Counted from the stretch's first letter, positions 33,706 to 46,783 are shown. The stretch is DNA of 64,000 nt from Epiperipatus broadwayi (GCA_028023455.1 JAQFVV010000031.1:9844093-9908092); one strand, 5' to 3'. Notes: generated from the letters alone by a model not told the origin. Numbers and translations: made by a program.

Positions 33706-34400
33706 TAAATATTAATTTGCTAACCAATATTGATATTTATCAAAGTTGTCTATGTCCTAATTACATTCAAAATAATAGAATTGTAGCAACACATAAAATG
33801 AGAGTGAGTAAAGCTATTACTTAGACCACAAGCTGTCTAAGATGTATAAAGGGTTTTATAAGCTATTGTTGTGATAGAAAGGAACATTTAAAGAAAACCT
33901 AAAAATTCAAAAATGATAAATGCTACATACTTGGGAAAACCCGATAATTTCTAATGTGTTTGTCATGCAGACGATAAAGTTAGAAAAAGGGAGTTACAAG
34001 CAGATTTCAAATTGTTGGAGTGGAGTCTAGAATAAAATTGAAGTAAAAACAATAGCAATGTAAATAATAACCATATCTGTTTAAATATATAAAATTCTGG
34101 GACAAAAACAAAACAAAAAGAAAATTGACAGCATCAAAGATTGTCCTTATAGCCACAGATGTGAATGGAAATGGCATTGATATATGAGGTCAGAGTAATG
34201 ATTTGAATAATAAGAAATAATACAGATGATTTATAATGGTATTGCAAATAGTGGATAGGAGTCTGGGATGGTATAAGAGACAGCAGTAGGAAGAGCTTCA
34301 ATAGTCAGATTGTATAAACTAGCAAATATTGTAAAGATTGTCAGTGTACTGCTATGATGCCCCTAAAAAGTTAGAGCCTTAGATTAGAGCAAGTAAGCTA
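33706..34400. other. AT-rich DNA, no gene seen
   Basis: No protein motif or repeat identified between the LINE tail and the integrase remnant. Confidence 0.55.
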
Positions 34401-34419
34401 TGGGAAAGACTCCAATGTC

Positions 34420-35170
34420 ATCCCATTTAATAAAAATATATTACTGATATTGATACTCTTACTGAAAAAGGACAAAATACAAAATGTTTAGTATGTGCCC
34501 AGAAAACACCATGAAAGCTTTAAATGAGATTTTAAATATCATGGCTATTCTAAAATTATTGTTTCAGATAATGGAACTGTTTTCATATCTGCTTGGTTTA
34601 AAGACTTGTTAACAAATAGACAAATTCACCATGTGTTGATACTTCTGTATCACACAGATTCCAATAATCTGGCAGAGAAAGCAATACAGCATTTGAAACA
34701 GATGCTAAAAAAAACTTGTATAGTGTTATTAATGAAGCTTTAAACATTATATTCCATCACCACTTCACTTCCTGTATGTTGGCTAAAAAAATACTGACAG
34801 GTATTATTGCATCAAAAATACCAAACCCACCTGTCTGTACTAATGCCTTAATAATAGTCCATTGTCTTGACTTCGATGAAGAAAACTATAAAATTAGTGA
34901 TGCCATTTGAATATGCAACATGTTACAGAGAAAATAGTTTCTGGGAGTAATAACCGGCATTGTTTCAAGACAATTAAGAGAAGTACAAGCTGAAAAGACA
35001 CAGAAATCATTTGAATTGCATTATCCAGAATTGTAAGAAGACCAAGGGTTAGTGCTAATTCAAGGATAAATGATACCACTTCTCTAAAAGAAATAGGAAA
35101 TAAGAATACAGCACAAGAGCTACAAATCTTAACTTTAACCAATAAGAAGCAGTTATTTGAAGAAAAAAAG
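34420..35170 (+). pseudogene. Integrase remnant of a retroelement
   Basis: At 34480-34510 a C-x-x-C pair (KCLVCAQKT) matches the end of the HHCC zinc-binding region. At 34543-34720 an open segment reads KIIVSDNG, then LYHTDSN and LAEKAIQHLK. The D of SDNG and the E of LAE are separated by exactly 35 residues, the D-x35-E half of the integrase catalytic triad. The first catalytic Asp region is missing, apparently deleted. Downstream RRPRVSANS around 35040 fits an integrase C-terminal tail. Ty3/Gypsy-like Pol is most likely, but no RT is left here. Confidence 0.7.
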
Positions 35171-35174
35171 AATC

Positions 35175-35960
35175 ATTAAATCAGTTGGAAATTTTTCCAG
35201 AAGTGCTATTATCATCTTCAAAATAATTTTCACAGGAAGAAGAGAACGTGTCCAAACAAGAGAGGAATGATTTACCTCTGTTTAGACATGTTCAAGAATG
35301 CAAAAAATACATAAAATACTGCAAGATTATTTCTTGCCAAATTTTCTAGAGTGAGAGGAGAAATTAAAATGTTTATAATGTTATAAACAATATATATATA
35401 TATATATGATATTATTAATGTAAATAAAATTTGATCATGGAGAAAAATTATTGGCATAATACTAAGAATTCTACTATTCATTCTAGCAAAATTTACAAGA
35501 AATTAGCATAGACTGTATTTAAATTATTTCTATAAATTATATATATATGTAGAAATCACATACTAAAATGTAGCAACATATATGTGCAAAAGCTGGCAAA
35601 TACATGTACCACAAAAGTTGTTTATGTTATAGACTGTTTCAATTAAAGATTAATTATTAGTTTGTTTACTATATATATATATTATCATGAGTAGAATAAA
35701 CTCTCATTCATTTTTTTGTGTTGTTTGTTTATTTAAATTGTTACCTGGCTGGTATGCATATACCCACAGATACACCAATTAATTTTAAAGTAAAAAAAAA
35801 TAATGTTTTCCTCAGTCAGGATTCAATCTTAGATTTTGTCATGGCAGGACATTACAAAGCATTTATATACATATATGAGCAAAAAGTCTCTTTGCTTCGT
35901 TACTATATAAATATTATTAAAACTCAGTCAACACTTAGATAATCCTAATAATATTCAACA
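35175..35960. other. AT-rich DNA with (TA)n tracts
   Basis: Microsatellite runs near 35393-35408, 35538-35549 and 35670-35683. No gene recognised. Confidence 0.55.
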
Positions 35961-35969
35961 ATTTCAAAC

Positions 35970-36055
35970 TATTTTAACAATAAAGGAGGTTGCCTTGACA
36001 ACAGATTGAAATTGTTGATTGTTATTGGCATTATCTAAATGTTAACTGACTTTTA
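35970..36055. repeat. Foldback family T fragment
   Basis: AATAAAGGAGGTTGCCTTGAC, then GATTGAAATTGTTGATTG: complementary to blocks at 28.74-28.79 kb and 41.69-41.75 kb and part of the hairpin at 36.9 kb. Confidence 0.5.
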
Positions 36056-36885
36056 ATGATTACTTACAAACTCATTAAAAGCCTTGAGCATTATTACATT
36101 TTATTATATATAAATAGTAAAAAAATTGATAGACAGAATGTAACTAAATTTTGCAATGTTATGAATAACTGATATGTGAATTGTTATTATAAAATGCACA
36201 TTAAAGAATTAGCTTCTCTATATGGTATATATACACATTGTAATGGATTTATGGATAAGATTATATTGATTTCACATTCTCCAGAGAGCAGCACTAGATT
36301 CCTTTTTATTTTAATCTATCTTGAACTATCTGATGATAATGAAAAGATACCCACATACTGAAAGTCAAATTTAGTGATAAGGTGGCAAAAATACTCAGAT
36401 CCAATAATCATTCTGAATTATTTTCTTTTTAATATTCCACTTGGTTACAGAGCTAAATCTCTCTACCTATAGTCATGATGAAATGGGCAGCCTACTAGTT
36501 ATAGATGTGCTAACCTTCAGATTAATTATATATGCCATTGAAATATTGAAAGAGTTGCATATGTGTTTATACAAAATAAAATAATTTCTAACTATAAATA
36601 ATGTTTTAAATAAGAAATTGAAATGATTACATAACAATAAGTAACATACAGATGTTATATAAATTCAATATTAATTTTTTTCAAGAATGACAATATTATC
36701 CCTTATGACCTGTGATGTTTACAGATTCACATAATAGAGATTGACAAACATCCACACGCCTTGACAAGTTTTCTCATTAATACAAATCAAATCATAATAT
36801 GCCATATTTATATAAAATTAATATGAAGGCAATCCTCACTATGAATACAAAGAGATTTATACAGTGTGTCACATACAAGTCATAG
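36056..36885. other. AT-rich DNA, no gene seen
   Basis: No coding motif or recognised repeat. Confidence 0.6.
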
Positions 36886-36887
36886 AT

Positions 36888-37009
36888 ATAACAATCATCC
36901 CTTAAGTAATCAACAATCTCAACCTGTCATCAAGGCAACCTTCTTTAACAATAAGAGGTTGCCTTGACTGCAGGTTGAGATGGTTGATAGTTTGAGAGTT
37001 GATTGTTAT
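36888..37009. repeat. Foldback family T, complete hairpin
   Basis: The arms pair around 36950: ATAACAATCA at one end with TTGATTGTTAT at the other, and inside AATCTCAACCTG and AAGGCAACCTTCTT with AAGAGGTTGCCTTGA and CAGGTTGAGAT. Half copies occur at about 28715-28800, 35970-36055 and 41685-41765. Short MITE-like repeat. Confidence 0.6.
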
Positions 37010-37895
37010 CATCAACATTTATAAACCTATTAAAGCAGTGAGTAATTGACTTTATTGTCTTAGTAAAGTCATAGATATATAAACAATTCAATTGAGATAC
37101 AAATCAAGCAAGATAGTGGTGGTAACATTACTATTAATCTTTACTTTATTCTTTATGTATCTCTGGGTATTTTTATGAATATTTCATTATTTCTAAAATG
37201 ATGTCATATCTAATAAATAACTTTTTGACAAACCCATGCATATAACACAGACATGACAGAATGCAAAATAATGATGTTAAAATTCACATAAAGATAGTTA
37301 ACTATACAGTAAAGAAAATTCAAACAAAATCTTTTCTCACCAATCTTAATTTGTCAGTACATGTAGATCAATTACCATCAGCAAATCAATTCAAAACTTG
37401 GCCATTGACTCTCATTCTTAAACATCTAACAGTTGACAGTTTTAATTGTTTTCACTGGCTGTAAACATCTAACATTAAGTTTAATATTAAAGCATTATTT
37501 TTTATCAGAATAAATAAATTTGACTAACATTTGATAAATATTTTTGTTTTACAAAGTAAATTCTAGAAATCACAATTGTCTTTTGAAAACTTTTTAAAAA
37601 AATTACATCAATGCTGGGAAGAACACTTTCATTCTAAAAAACAAATGGAATGTTTTTTTATGTTTGTTTTTAAAATATGAATCAATTAATATTAATGTTA
37701 ATGTTAATTAATATTAAATTGATCAAATTATTCTTTTAAAGTTTAAAATTTCTTACAGTATTACAATATATACCATTCACACAGCTAGTCATGGATTTCA
37801 TTAAATGCTCTCTGAATAATATGTACTTTATATATAGCATTAGATTCTAAGTAAAAAAGTAATAATTTAATTTTTGACTTTTAATAGTAATTACA
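37010..37895. other. AT-rich DNA, no gene seen
   Basis: Contains a small tandem of TTAATGTTAATG-type units near 37687-37715. No protein motif. Confidence 0.6.
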
Positions 37896-37899
37896 CAAT

Positions 37900-38255
37900 T
37901 AAAACAGGCAAAGTTCACCATACAGTAACGCCACTCAGTGCAAGCAAGAGTAATCAGTAAATGCAAGAAGATTTGTACATAAAATCCCTATTTAGTGCAT
38001 ACTCATTCAATATCCCCAGATTAGTTTCCAGCTCATAGTTTTCATCAGTGAGGAGCTTTGTATCTGAGAGCAATGTCAGCCACCTTTTTTCTCTACTTAA
38101 CTACAAAACTATGAGTCTAAAATTGAAAACATAATATTTTCAATCAAAGCTCATTAGCTTATATAATCATATAAGTCTACCCATATATTTTGGTGTCTTT
38201 GAATTTTTAATAACCATAGCTATTACTATCCTATTAGGCATGATTGGTATTAAAT
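37900..38255 (-). repeat. Dispersed repeat, hammerhead-like family, copy D
   Basis: Matches copy A at 1.9-2.3 kb over its length, including TTTTCTCTACTTAACTACAA, AAAACATAATATTTTCAATC and ATTTTGGTGTCTTT. It holds a hammerhead-like segment on the minus strand at 38012-38055. Adjacent to a foldback of the same family. Confidence 0.7.
38012..38055 (-). ncRNA. Hammerhead-like core, copy D
   Basis: CTCCTCA, then an intact CTGATGA and GAAA, in the same 44-nt register as the other copies. Stem II has decayed (no GGC/GCC pairing) and stem III is CTAATC rather than CTAGTC, so this copy is unlikely to cleave. Confidence 0.4.
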
Positions 38256-38260
38256 CACTA

Positions 38261-38521
38261 AACATCACATAATCACCATTTCTTATGCTTACTCAAGCTG
38301 TTAAAGTAGGAAAAACTCTCTATATAGTAGTGCCACTCATTGCAAGCTAGAAAATAGTCTGGGGACATTGGATGAGTAGGCACTAGATAGGGATTTTATG
38401 CACAAATACCTTCTTGCATCCATTGATTATTCTGGTTTGCAATGAGTGACACTACTGTATGGAGAGTTTCGCCTGTTTTAACAGCTTGAGCGAGCATAAG
38501 AAATGGTGATCATGTGATGTT
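38261..38521. mobile_element. Foldback element, copy E (261 bp)
   Basis: Long terminal inverted repeats of about 85 bp: AACATCACATAATCACCATT at the left and, as complement, AACATCACATGATCACCATT at the right, continuing through TCTTATGC and the GAGTTTTTCC block. The loop retains only the 3' half of the hammerhead-like segment (GAAAATAGTCTGGGG). The terminal blocks are also present near 2320-2360, at the end of copy A. Confidence 0.75.
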
Positions 38522-38529
38522 GAATGGTT

Positions 38530-40640
38530 TAATTACACCATGAATTATAATAAATTTATAAATAGTCAAGTTTTTTGTTATTCAATCTATTTTCTACAAT
38601 TAATGTTTTTTGTGACATCAGAAAGACAATAAATACCTATCAAGGTGGCACTTACATATCTTTTGTGCTGCCAATTTTTCACTTATCCTGACATCTATAG
38701 AATTTTTTAGATTTAAAATTTTAGAATAATATATCTATATGATATAAAACAACATTTTAAAAACAGTTTTCTAAAATTCTAACTAAATAAATAGTGAAGA
38801 ATTTTAGAAACAAATATTTTGTATGATATTAATAGAAAGTTAAATTGAGGTTACAATTTTATCCAATAATTCTGCTTCACAATAATGTAGCACTATAATC
38901 CAGTTACATGGATTTAATCAATGTGTATTTCAATACTTCGATTTATGGTGGAAGATGATTATGAAATAAAGATTAATTTTTGGTTTTATATTATTTAAAG
39001 GTATATAAATGCAACCAATAATTTATTGGCTTTGTTTTCTATTTCAAACTTATAGGGAAAAAATATGAATTTTCTAATTGATAAGATATATAAATAAATA
39101 TATTAACAAATCTGTAATATCTATTGTTTTATAGGAAATGGATAATGATCATAAATGAAACAAACAATAAATACATAGAAAGTAAGAGTTCATTGTAATA
39201 TTTTAAAACTAGAGAAGTTATTTAAAAAAAATTATCTTTATTTTATTAATCTGGGAAGTGGGGGACATTCTTTTGTTGGTAATTTCCCAGTTCTGTCCTC
39301 AAAGAATGATGGCAGGTATAATAAATGAAGAGGTTTTTATTTTGTATCAAATAATTGAAGATGATGTCTATTTTTCAGCATGTAATAATTTGTGATTATG
39401 CAATCTACAGTAGTGATCCATTTATAGCAGCAATAAATAATGAGTTGGTGATTTGGAAGAAAAATTTTATCAATCTTAAAAGGGATTGGAACGTGTCAAG
39501 ACTATACATTTAATGCCTGCTAACGGTCATTCAAGGCAAAATTGAGACAGGATCAGCAATGAATTGAAAAATTCCTGACCATTTTATCAAATCTCAAGAA
39601 CACATACAAGAATTTTGTTCTAATAAAATTAGGGAGAGGACACTGTAATCAGTTTATGCTCACTATTTATATTCGGATAAAATAATTTTTGGAAAAATAT
39701 TTTTTCAATAATACAAAAATCACTTAACATAAAGTTCCAATGTGAGTTATTTTAAAGTTTCTAATTTAAGAATATAATTGTAGAATTATCAGTTTTAGAA
39801 ATCGAATTTTATCCAGTAATTATATTGATAAAATCATAATGGGCCAACCTTAAATTCTAAATTTAGCGAAACTAATTTTATTTAGAAAAAAAAAAGATAC
39901 AAGGATGTGTACAAAATTCCAAAACCTGAATCAAAGTACACTTAATTATTTTATCTTTCTTGAGATTTATCTTTTAAAATTATGTTTAAAATTACTTAAC
40001 ACTCCTATCGATATATATTATATTTCATTAATTTATTCTTTAATAAAAAAATGTATGCATATATAAATTTGCGCACACATATGAAAAAGACATTGCATAT
40101 AATACGTACGGATATATGCTTACAGACACAAATATATATATATACCCAATAAAATTCCAACGATCAATTCCTTTACAAAAAAAGCATTTTCTTCTGAATA
40201 CAAATGATTGTAAATTCATATTTAAAAATTAAAAATCACTCAAACATTTCGATCATTTACTGTGATCTTTTCCAAGAGTATACACAAAAAATATTAGTGT
40301 TAATGTACTAAAAGTGTCTGTAAAAATAAGAAAATATATATATTACTTAACATTTTTTAGTGAATTTGTATTAACATTTTGCATGTGTATTAAAACATTG
40401 AGATGATCTTTAATTTTCATACTCATAGTATTTTTTCTTCATATAGTAAACAAAAAAAATTTTTATAAAGAAAATTAGGACTTTTTTGATTATATGAGCT
40501 GAGTCAAATAAAATGTGCACTATTTAGGTTGCTAGTTAGGCTATAAGAACTAACTAAATATAGCTTTTAGTTGTTTATTTATTGGAATATTGAAAATTGT
40601 AGAGTTAATTTCAATATTTTCTTTTACTATTTATTATTTT
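38530..40640. other. AT-rich DNA, no gene recognised
   Basis: Long low-complexity stretch. Nothing beyond short (TA)n runs and A or T tracts. Confidence 0.6.
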
Positions 40641-40705
40641 GTGTCTGATATTATGCATCACCATCAACCATCATCGTGAAAATATTTCTACGGTATGTGC
40701 ATTAT

Positions 40706-40992
40706 ATATATCATCATCATCATCAACCATTATCAATCCACTGCAGGATGAAGGTCTCTCCAAGTTCCATCCATTTTCTCCGATTAGCTTCTCTTCTCCA
40801 CATCACCCCTACACACTTTCTTATTTCATCCATCCATCTCACATGTGGTCTCTTCCTGGGTCTTTTACAATCTCTTGGAATCCAGTTTAAGAATTCAATT
40901 GCATCTATTACTATCTCTTCTAACAATATGTTTAGCCGAACTCCACTTCAGTCTTTTAATTTTTTCAATGATGTCAGTAACACCTGTTTGTT
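40706..40992 (-). mobile_element. RTE-like LINE, 3' fragment with tail (copy 2, 3' part)
   Basis: On the minus strand this encodes the last about 80 residues of the RTE protein (KRPRKRPHVRWMDEIRK, then GETFILQWIDNG), a stop, and a (GAT)n tail at about 40710-40725. Similarity to copy 1 starts at the position equivalent to 33413 there. It shares diagnostic bases (GACATCATTG, AAAAGAC) with the 3' end of the opposed piece at 42077-44580, so the two are probably one insertion. Confidence 0.8.
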
Positions 40993-41004
40993 ATATATTA
41001 TTTA

Positions 41005-41680
41005 AATCACCTTCCAAACGTTATTTCAGCAACATCCTTTGTGAATAAATACAAAATCTAAGCTTCAAATAGCCAAACTCAAAATAATAGACTCTTGAGT
41101 CTTACTCTGAAATTCAGACCTATTTAAATAAAGATCATGAAATAAATTAGCAGCGATTTTAAATTGCTAGTAAACAAAGATGTTTAACTTACTTATACAA
41201 AGAAAGACTATATGTATATAACATTAGTCATTTTAAAACTTTGTTAACTTCCAACATAAATATAAAAAAACATTTATTCACAGAGGGTGATGTTGAAATA
41301 TCTTATCATTTGGAAGAGTTATTTAAATATTTTTTATTTCATTTTCAGCTAGTGTTATACTTTATAATATTTTCTTATATTTACAGGGGAGTAATCAAAG
41401 TTTTAAAATGACTAATGTTATAGTCTTTCTTTTTATAAGTAAGTTAAACATGTTTGTTTACTAGCAATTAAATATTGTTGCTCATTTATTTTCCCACTTT
41501 TTGTTTCAATAGGTCTGAATTTTAATATATAATATTATTTTGAGTTTGGCTGTTTGAAATTCAGATTTTATATATTTATTCACAGAGGATGTTGCTGAAA
41601 TATTTTAACATTTGGACAGATGATTTGGATATTTTTTATTTAATTTTCAGCTAACTTATGCTTTATTATTAACCATTAGA
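41005..41680. repeat. Repeat family R, inverted pair
   Basis: A plus-oriented copy (about 41007-41270) and a minus-oriented copy (about 41275-41680) form an inverted repeat. The plus arm carries TCAAATAGCCAAACTCAAAA and AAATTGCTAGTAAACAAAG, and the minus arm their complements. The family is also at 20.8-21.3 kb. It sits between the two pieces of the split LINE and is therefore probably a later insertion. Confidence 0.6.
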
Positions 41681-41775
41681 AACCAATTAACACTTAGACA
41701 ATTGCGATATATATAACAATCAACAATCTCAAACTGTTGTCAAGGCAACCTTTTAATAATGAAGTTGGAATATAT

Positions 41776-41931
41776 ATATATAAAATACATATTTTGCGGG
41801 TTCATCCGTGTTAAAAACTTTTAATACCAATACACTGACGTTTCGACTTGTGTGACCAAGTCGAAACGTCAGTGTATTGGTATTAAAAGTTTTTAACACG
41901 GATGAACCCGCAAAATATGTATTTTATATAT
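41776..41931. mobile_element. Perfect 75-bp inverted repeat with 6-nt loop
   Basis: Arms 41776-41850 and 41857-41931 are exact reverse complements, separated by TGTGAC. Each arm contains TTTTGCGGGTTCATCCGTG and, near the centre, the sequence CAAGTCGAAACGTCAGTG. GAAACGTC is the hammerhead GAAA plus a minimal palindromic stem III. A related but broken fragment lies at 28.29 kb. No coding sequence. Confidence 0.85.
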
Positions 41932-42076
41932 TTAACCCGTGCAAATCTTCGTTTTAACATATATATATATATAATCAAAATCCTCTGAAATAATCTTGAT
42001 AATATTCAATATACAAATATTTAAAAAAAATAGATATCATCAGCTTATGGAAATGTATGCCATCCTAATATATATA

Positions 42077-44580
42077 TAACTGAAAAATCTTTTGACTACT
42101 CTTGGAGGCCTTAAGAAAACCATGTAGGGCACATTCTTAATGCCCATGACATACTTTTTTGTTATTGCAGCTGTTATTACTGAGTGAATATTCACATAGT
42201 GTATGAATACAGATGGGCTGCTCACCAAGACACATTAGCCAGTGTGATGAGTTTTTTGGCTTTTTAACCCTGAGTTTAAGATCAAGAAATAACATGGTTT
42301 TTCTTTTCAGATCTTAACTAAAACATCAGTTGAATTTTCTTAAAGGCATAATAAATGTGTGTGTGAATAAAAAAATTTCTAACAGATATTTAAAATCATG
42401 ACAGACAAAAGTACATCATGGCCCTTATTTCCATAATACAGTAAAGTTCCCAACCAAGACAGCAGAAGGCCAAGTGTGATAAGAATCTCATTGAGGATTC
42501 AGGCTGCCATTTGATGATGACACTTCATTTTGGTACTTAGAACTGCATATCATTTTCAGTTGAAGGAAGATTGCAAGAATTGGAAGAACTGTTTAATATT
42601 TAATGGGATATCATTGGACTTCACAATGATCAATGAAGTTAGAAGAAAAGGTGAAAAGTCAATTGATTTAAAAAGTGGTCAGGCAAGACTAGTTATTCAG
42701 GTTTGTGATGAAGAACAGAAGATTTTTATATGGATGTACAAAGGTTTTTAATTGACTGAACAATGTTTACAATTGTCATGGAAGACTTTAATGATAGAAT
42801 TGGTAAACAATTGAAAAATGAAAGTTTTGTAGATAAATTTGGTAATGGTGACAGAAATGAGAAAGGACATAGTGGAGTTTGCAGGAAAATAAAAAAATTT
42901 TTTTTAGCAAAAATGTAAACAGAAATGAACATAGAAGTATACAAATGAAGGTACAGCAAAATTGAATGATATTTTGACTAATAGAAAATATGTATTTCAA
43001 GATTGTAATGTTCTTAATAAATTCAACAGAGGAAATAATCATTTATTAGTGAAATGTAAGATACATGTTACTGTTTAAAACTAGAGGGACAAAAAATGAT
43101 TAAGAAAATCAATATTCCCAGTTGATATTTCTACTCTTCATAAACATTCTAATGAATTTAAATTAGAACTTGGAAATTATTTTTAAATACTTTGAACATG
43201 ATTTATATTTGAATGAAATCAATAGGAAGATAAGTGATACATTTTTTTAAAAACTACAACAAAGATAGCTGATATTTAAAAAAAGCAAATGTGTAGAAGA
43301 GTTTTATTAAAAATTATATAGCAATAAAGAACATGAAAATTTACCTCCTTCAACTACTATATCTTCTGAATTGCCCAGGACTTTAAATAAATAAGTGAGA
43401 CATGAAATTACATTTATGAAAAAGGGAAAAGCTCCATGTAATGATGAAATTATAATCAACATTTTAAAAAAGCAGGTTTGCCAAAGTTATATATCAAATG
43501 CCTAGATGATAAAGATATACCAAATTATTGAAAGAATGCAGTATTAACATTAATATTTTTAAAAGGTGATAAAGAAGATATTAAATATTACAGAACTATC
43601 AATCTTTTATCAGTTCTATACAAAATTTTTACCAAAATAAATATAACTTCTCTATCAGTGAACTTTGGATTTTAACAAACCAAAAGAATCAAGGTGGATT
43701 TAAAAGAGGTTTAAATACCATGAATCACATCCATGTATTGAGAGAAGTTTTAAACAGGACCAAGAAAGATAGATTGCTTTTATGCTTTTGAATTGTAGAT
43801 TACAAAAAGATAGTTGTCTCTATATGCATTTATTCAGTAATTAAAGTATTGAATCACCAAGGTATGTTGTCATATTCTGAAGAATATTTATAAAAATGCA
43901 ACAATAATAACATAACAATACTAAAAAGATTAATATTGAAAAGTGACTCCATATCTCAAAAAAATTTTACAGCAGTTTTACAAAAATATTTTGTGGATTA
44001 AAATGGGAAGCTAAGAGAGTAAAAGTATATGGAGATTATTTAAATTATCTACATTTTGCAGATGACATAACTGTTTTTAAAAACAATGTTTTAAATCTTC
44101 AGAAAATGTTGCAAGAGTTATCAGATGAAAGTAAGAAAATAGGATTGAAGATAAATGTTAAAAATATTAAAGTAATGCTCAATGGATTTTCTCAAAATAA
44201 AAAATAAAAATTGATAATGAGTTAGAAATTAACAACTACAAATATTTTGTCACATTATTGTTGCAGATGGAAACATAATGGGTAATATTAATCACAGGAT
44301 TAAGATTGTTTGGCATGTTTTGGTAGAAATAATTTAATATTAAATATGAAAAAGAAAGTTTTTAATAAACGTGTGTTATCAGTTCTTACTTACAGATCTA
44401 AGACTTGGACACTGAGCAGAAAAGCAATATGGAGACTTTAGACCACTCAATGAAGTATGAAGGGATGCATATTAGGACATAACAAGAAGTGATCAAAAAT
44501 GAAATACTTAGTTGAGAGAACAAACATGCGCTACTGACATCATTGAAAAAATTAAAAGACAAATGGAGTTGAACTTTTTT
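42077..44580 (+). pseudogene. RTE-like LINE, decayed 5' and middle part (copy 2)
   Basis: Collinear with 30426-33470 of copy 1 but with many stops, frameshifts and deletions, for example loss of about 130 bp of endonuclease near 42690. Recognisable pieces are CTCTTGGAGGCCTTAA in the 5' region, EVRRKGE, MEDFNDRIG, YFTKI-type RT blocks and the HFADD-like segment near 44050. Similarity stops near 44577 at the place where the opposed fragment 40706-40992 begins. Confidence 0.8.
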
Positions 44581-44589
44581 TCACACATG

Positions 44590-46780
44590 AACTATAAAAT
44601 GGACATGCATTCTCCCAATAATAAATGTTTTACAAAGTATAGATGATCCACCTATACCTAGAGCTCACTTTTTAGGTCAACCAACATTTATTGACTGTGC
44701 TTGAATTTAGGGCTTGATCTTATTGTGACAAAGATTATTTTCATCATTCAATGGTCAGTAGGAAAATACTCAAAGTGATTTCTGAAAATTAACAAAATCT
44801 TTGAAATTTCTTTTTAAAGCATTAATGAATAAATGTTAATTTTTGATAAATTTATCAAATTCTGCTTTAATGTATTAAAATAATAATTTCTAAAATAACT
44901 TGAAAAATTCTAACACAGCATGAGTAATGATATTTTGCAATTTGTTTCACAAGATGTGGACTGACTATAGTTTTCTTTTTGATCATTACACTAGAATTTA
45001 TTACCTTCTATTTTTAAAAATAAAATGTATGTATATAATAAAAGTGTAATCATGTGCACTTGTAATTTTTAATAATTATGATACCATTAATATGTAAAAC
45101 ATAAACATGAACCTTAGTAAACATTGGGAAAAGATCAAGTTTTCAATTTTTTGAAAAACTGTCTCAAAATTATTTTACAACTAATCTTGAAATGCATTGC
45201 AAATAACTAAATCCATCAAATGTGTACACTGGACTAAAAGATTTTGATTTTGTGCTTATTTAATTTTACTGACCTATACAATTTGTTTTAAAATTAAAAG
45301 TAAATATTTAAAATATGCAATTTTTCTAATTTAGAAATGAATAGCAAAATATATCAATAGATAGTTGTATTAATGCAATTAATTTATGTAAATGATATAG
45401 CTGCAATTTATCTAACCAAAAGTTTTTATCTCACTTGACATAAGAGTTGAATATTAATTATATATGTAATAAAATTATTGATATTTTAAAATAAATTACT
45501 TAAAAATAAATAAAAGGATCTCTCTGATAAATAGATTATTTTTCTTATTTCTAATTCTGACAAAAATACTGTAACTCTATAATTATTAATGTAAAAAAAG
45601 AAAGAAAATTATTTTGTACAACCAATAGGTATGTTTTACCCATTCTATTTTTAAGTACAAAACTTTCTTGGGCTGGAAGTTAAAAAATTGTAATTGCATT
45701 TTTTATCTCTACTGAGAAATTTTGCGAACTCTTTTTTTGCAACAGCAGCAACTTTAAAATTCACGTATATATATATTCTAATATTTTCATTTCATAAAAA
45801 TTCAAAAGATTTCAGGATAATTAAATAAGAAGGTCTTCAAAATATATGTTGATGGGTGCCTATTATGCATTTGGTGATCTCAAATTTTGTGAAATTACTT
45901 CAAGAAAATATTATGATGGTCTTTGGAATGTTTATGATTATTTTTGTAAAGTAATTGGGTAATAATTATTGAAAATCAAAATATATATTATTACATTTTT
46001 TAAATATAAAAGAATATATTCTTCTGAATATTGTTATTATAAAGATTACAGTTGTGGGAAATACAACTATCTAGAAATGTCATCACTCAACAGTCTGTTA
46101 TAACATTTAGTGATATCATAAAAATTACAAAAAAATTTTAAAGTTTTATAAGTATAAGTTTACTAGATATTAAAAATAATTTATAAAGATTTTTAAAGCA
46201 AACTTCAAAGAAAGATTTCATTCATCTTGCAAATTGAATCTGCTCCACCTGAAATTTGATGATGAAACAGTGTTTTGTTTTGATTAAAATCTAATTTTTA
46301 AAGTTATTATGAAAATCAAATGTGATTTTTTTCATTTTATTTAATTTCTACTTAGAAATATCTGTCAAATGAGATTAATAATATTCTGATAAATAATAAT
46401 GGTTTAATGTTAAAGTGAAGGTTGAAAGCTTAAAGTAAATGAGAACAAAGAAATGTGTCAGAATGCTAGCATAGTACAAGAGGGTTAATGTACACTTAAT
46501 TATAAAGGTCAAATAAATAAGATTCATATTTAACCTGTTCAAGATTCAACTTCTTCTCTTATTTGAAAGACTTACTTCATTAATATTTGCAATATTTTAT
46601 TTTTATAATTAAATCTGTTTTGTATATTGTATATTAACAATCTTTATTTTATTTATTACAAATGTAAACTTCCAAACAATAGGCATTCTGAAAATTAATA
46701 TTTTACTTTTGCAATATAAAAAAATAAAACATTAAATTGTAAACATTAAAAGCATAAGGCTGATCTAGTAAATAAATAAT
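44590..46780. other. AT-rich DNA, no gene recognised
   Basis: Low-complexity sequence with short (TA)n runs. No protein motif, SINE or foldback identified. Confidence 0.6.
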
Positions 46781-46783
46781 TAA

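Noticed and set aside
41776-41931. Rho-independent-type terminator or bacterial attachment site
   Set aside because: The palindrome is 75 bp per arm in eukaryotic repeat-rich DNA and related fragments occur elsewhere, so it is a foldback repeat.
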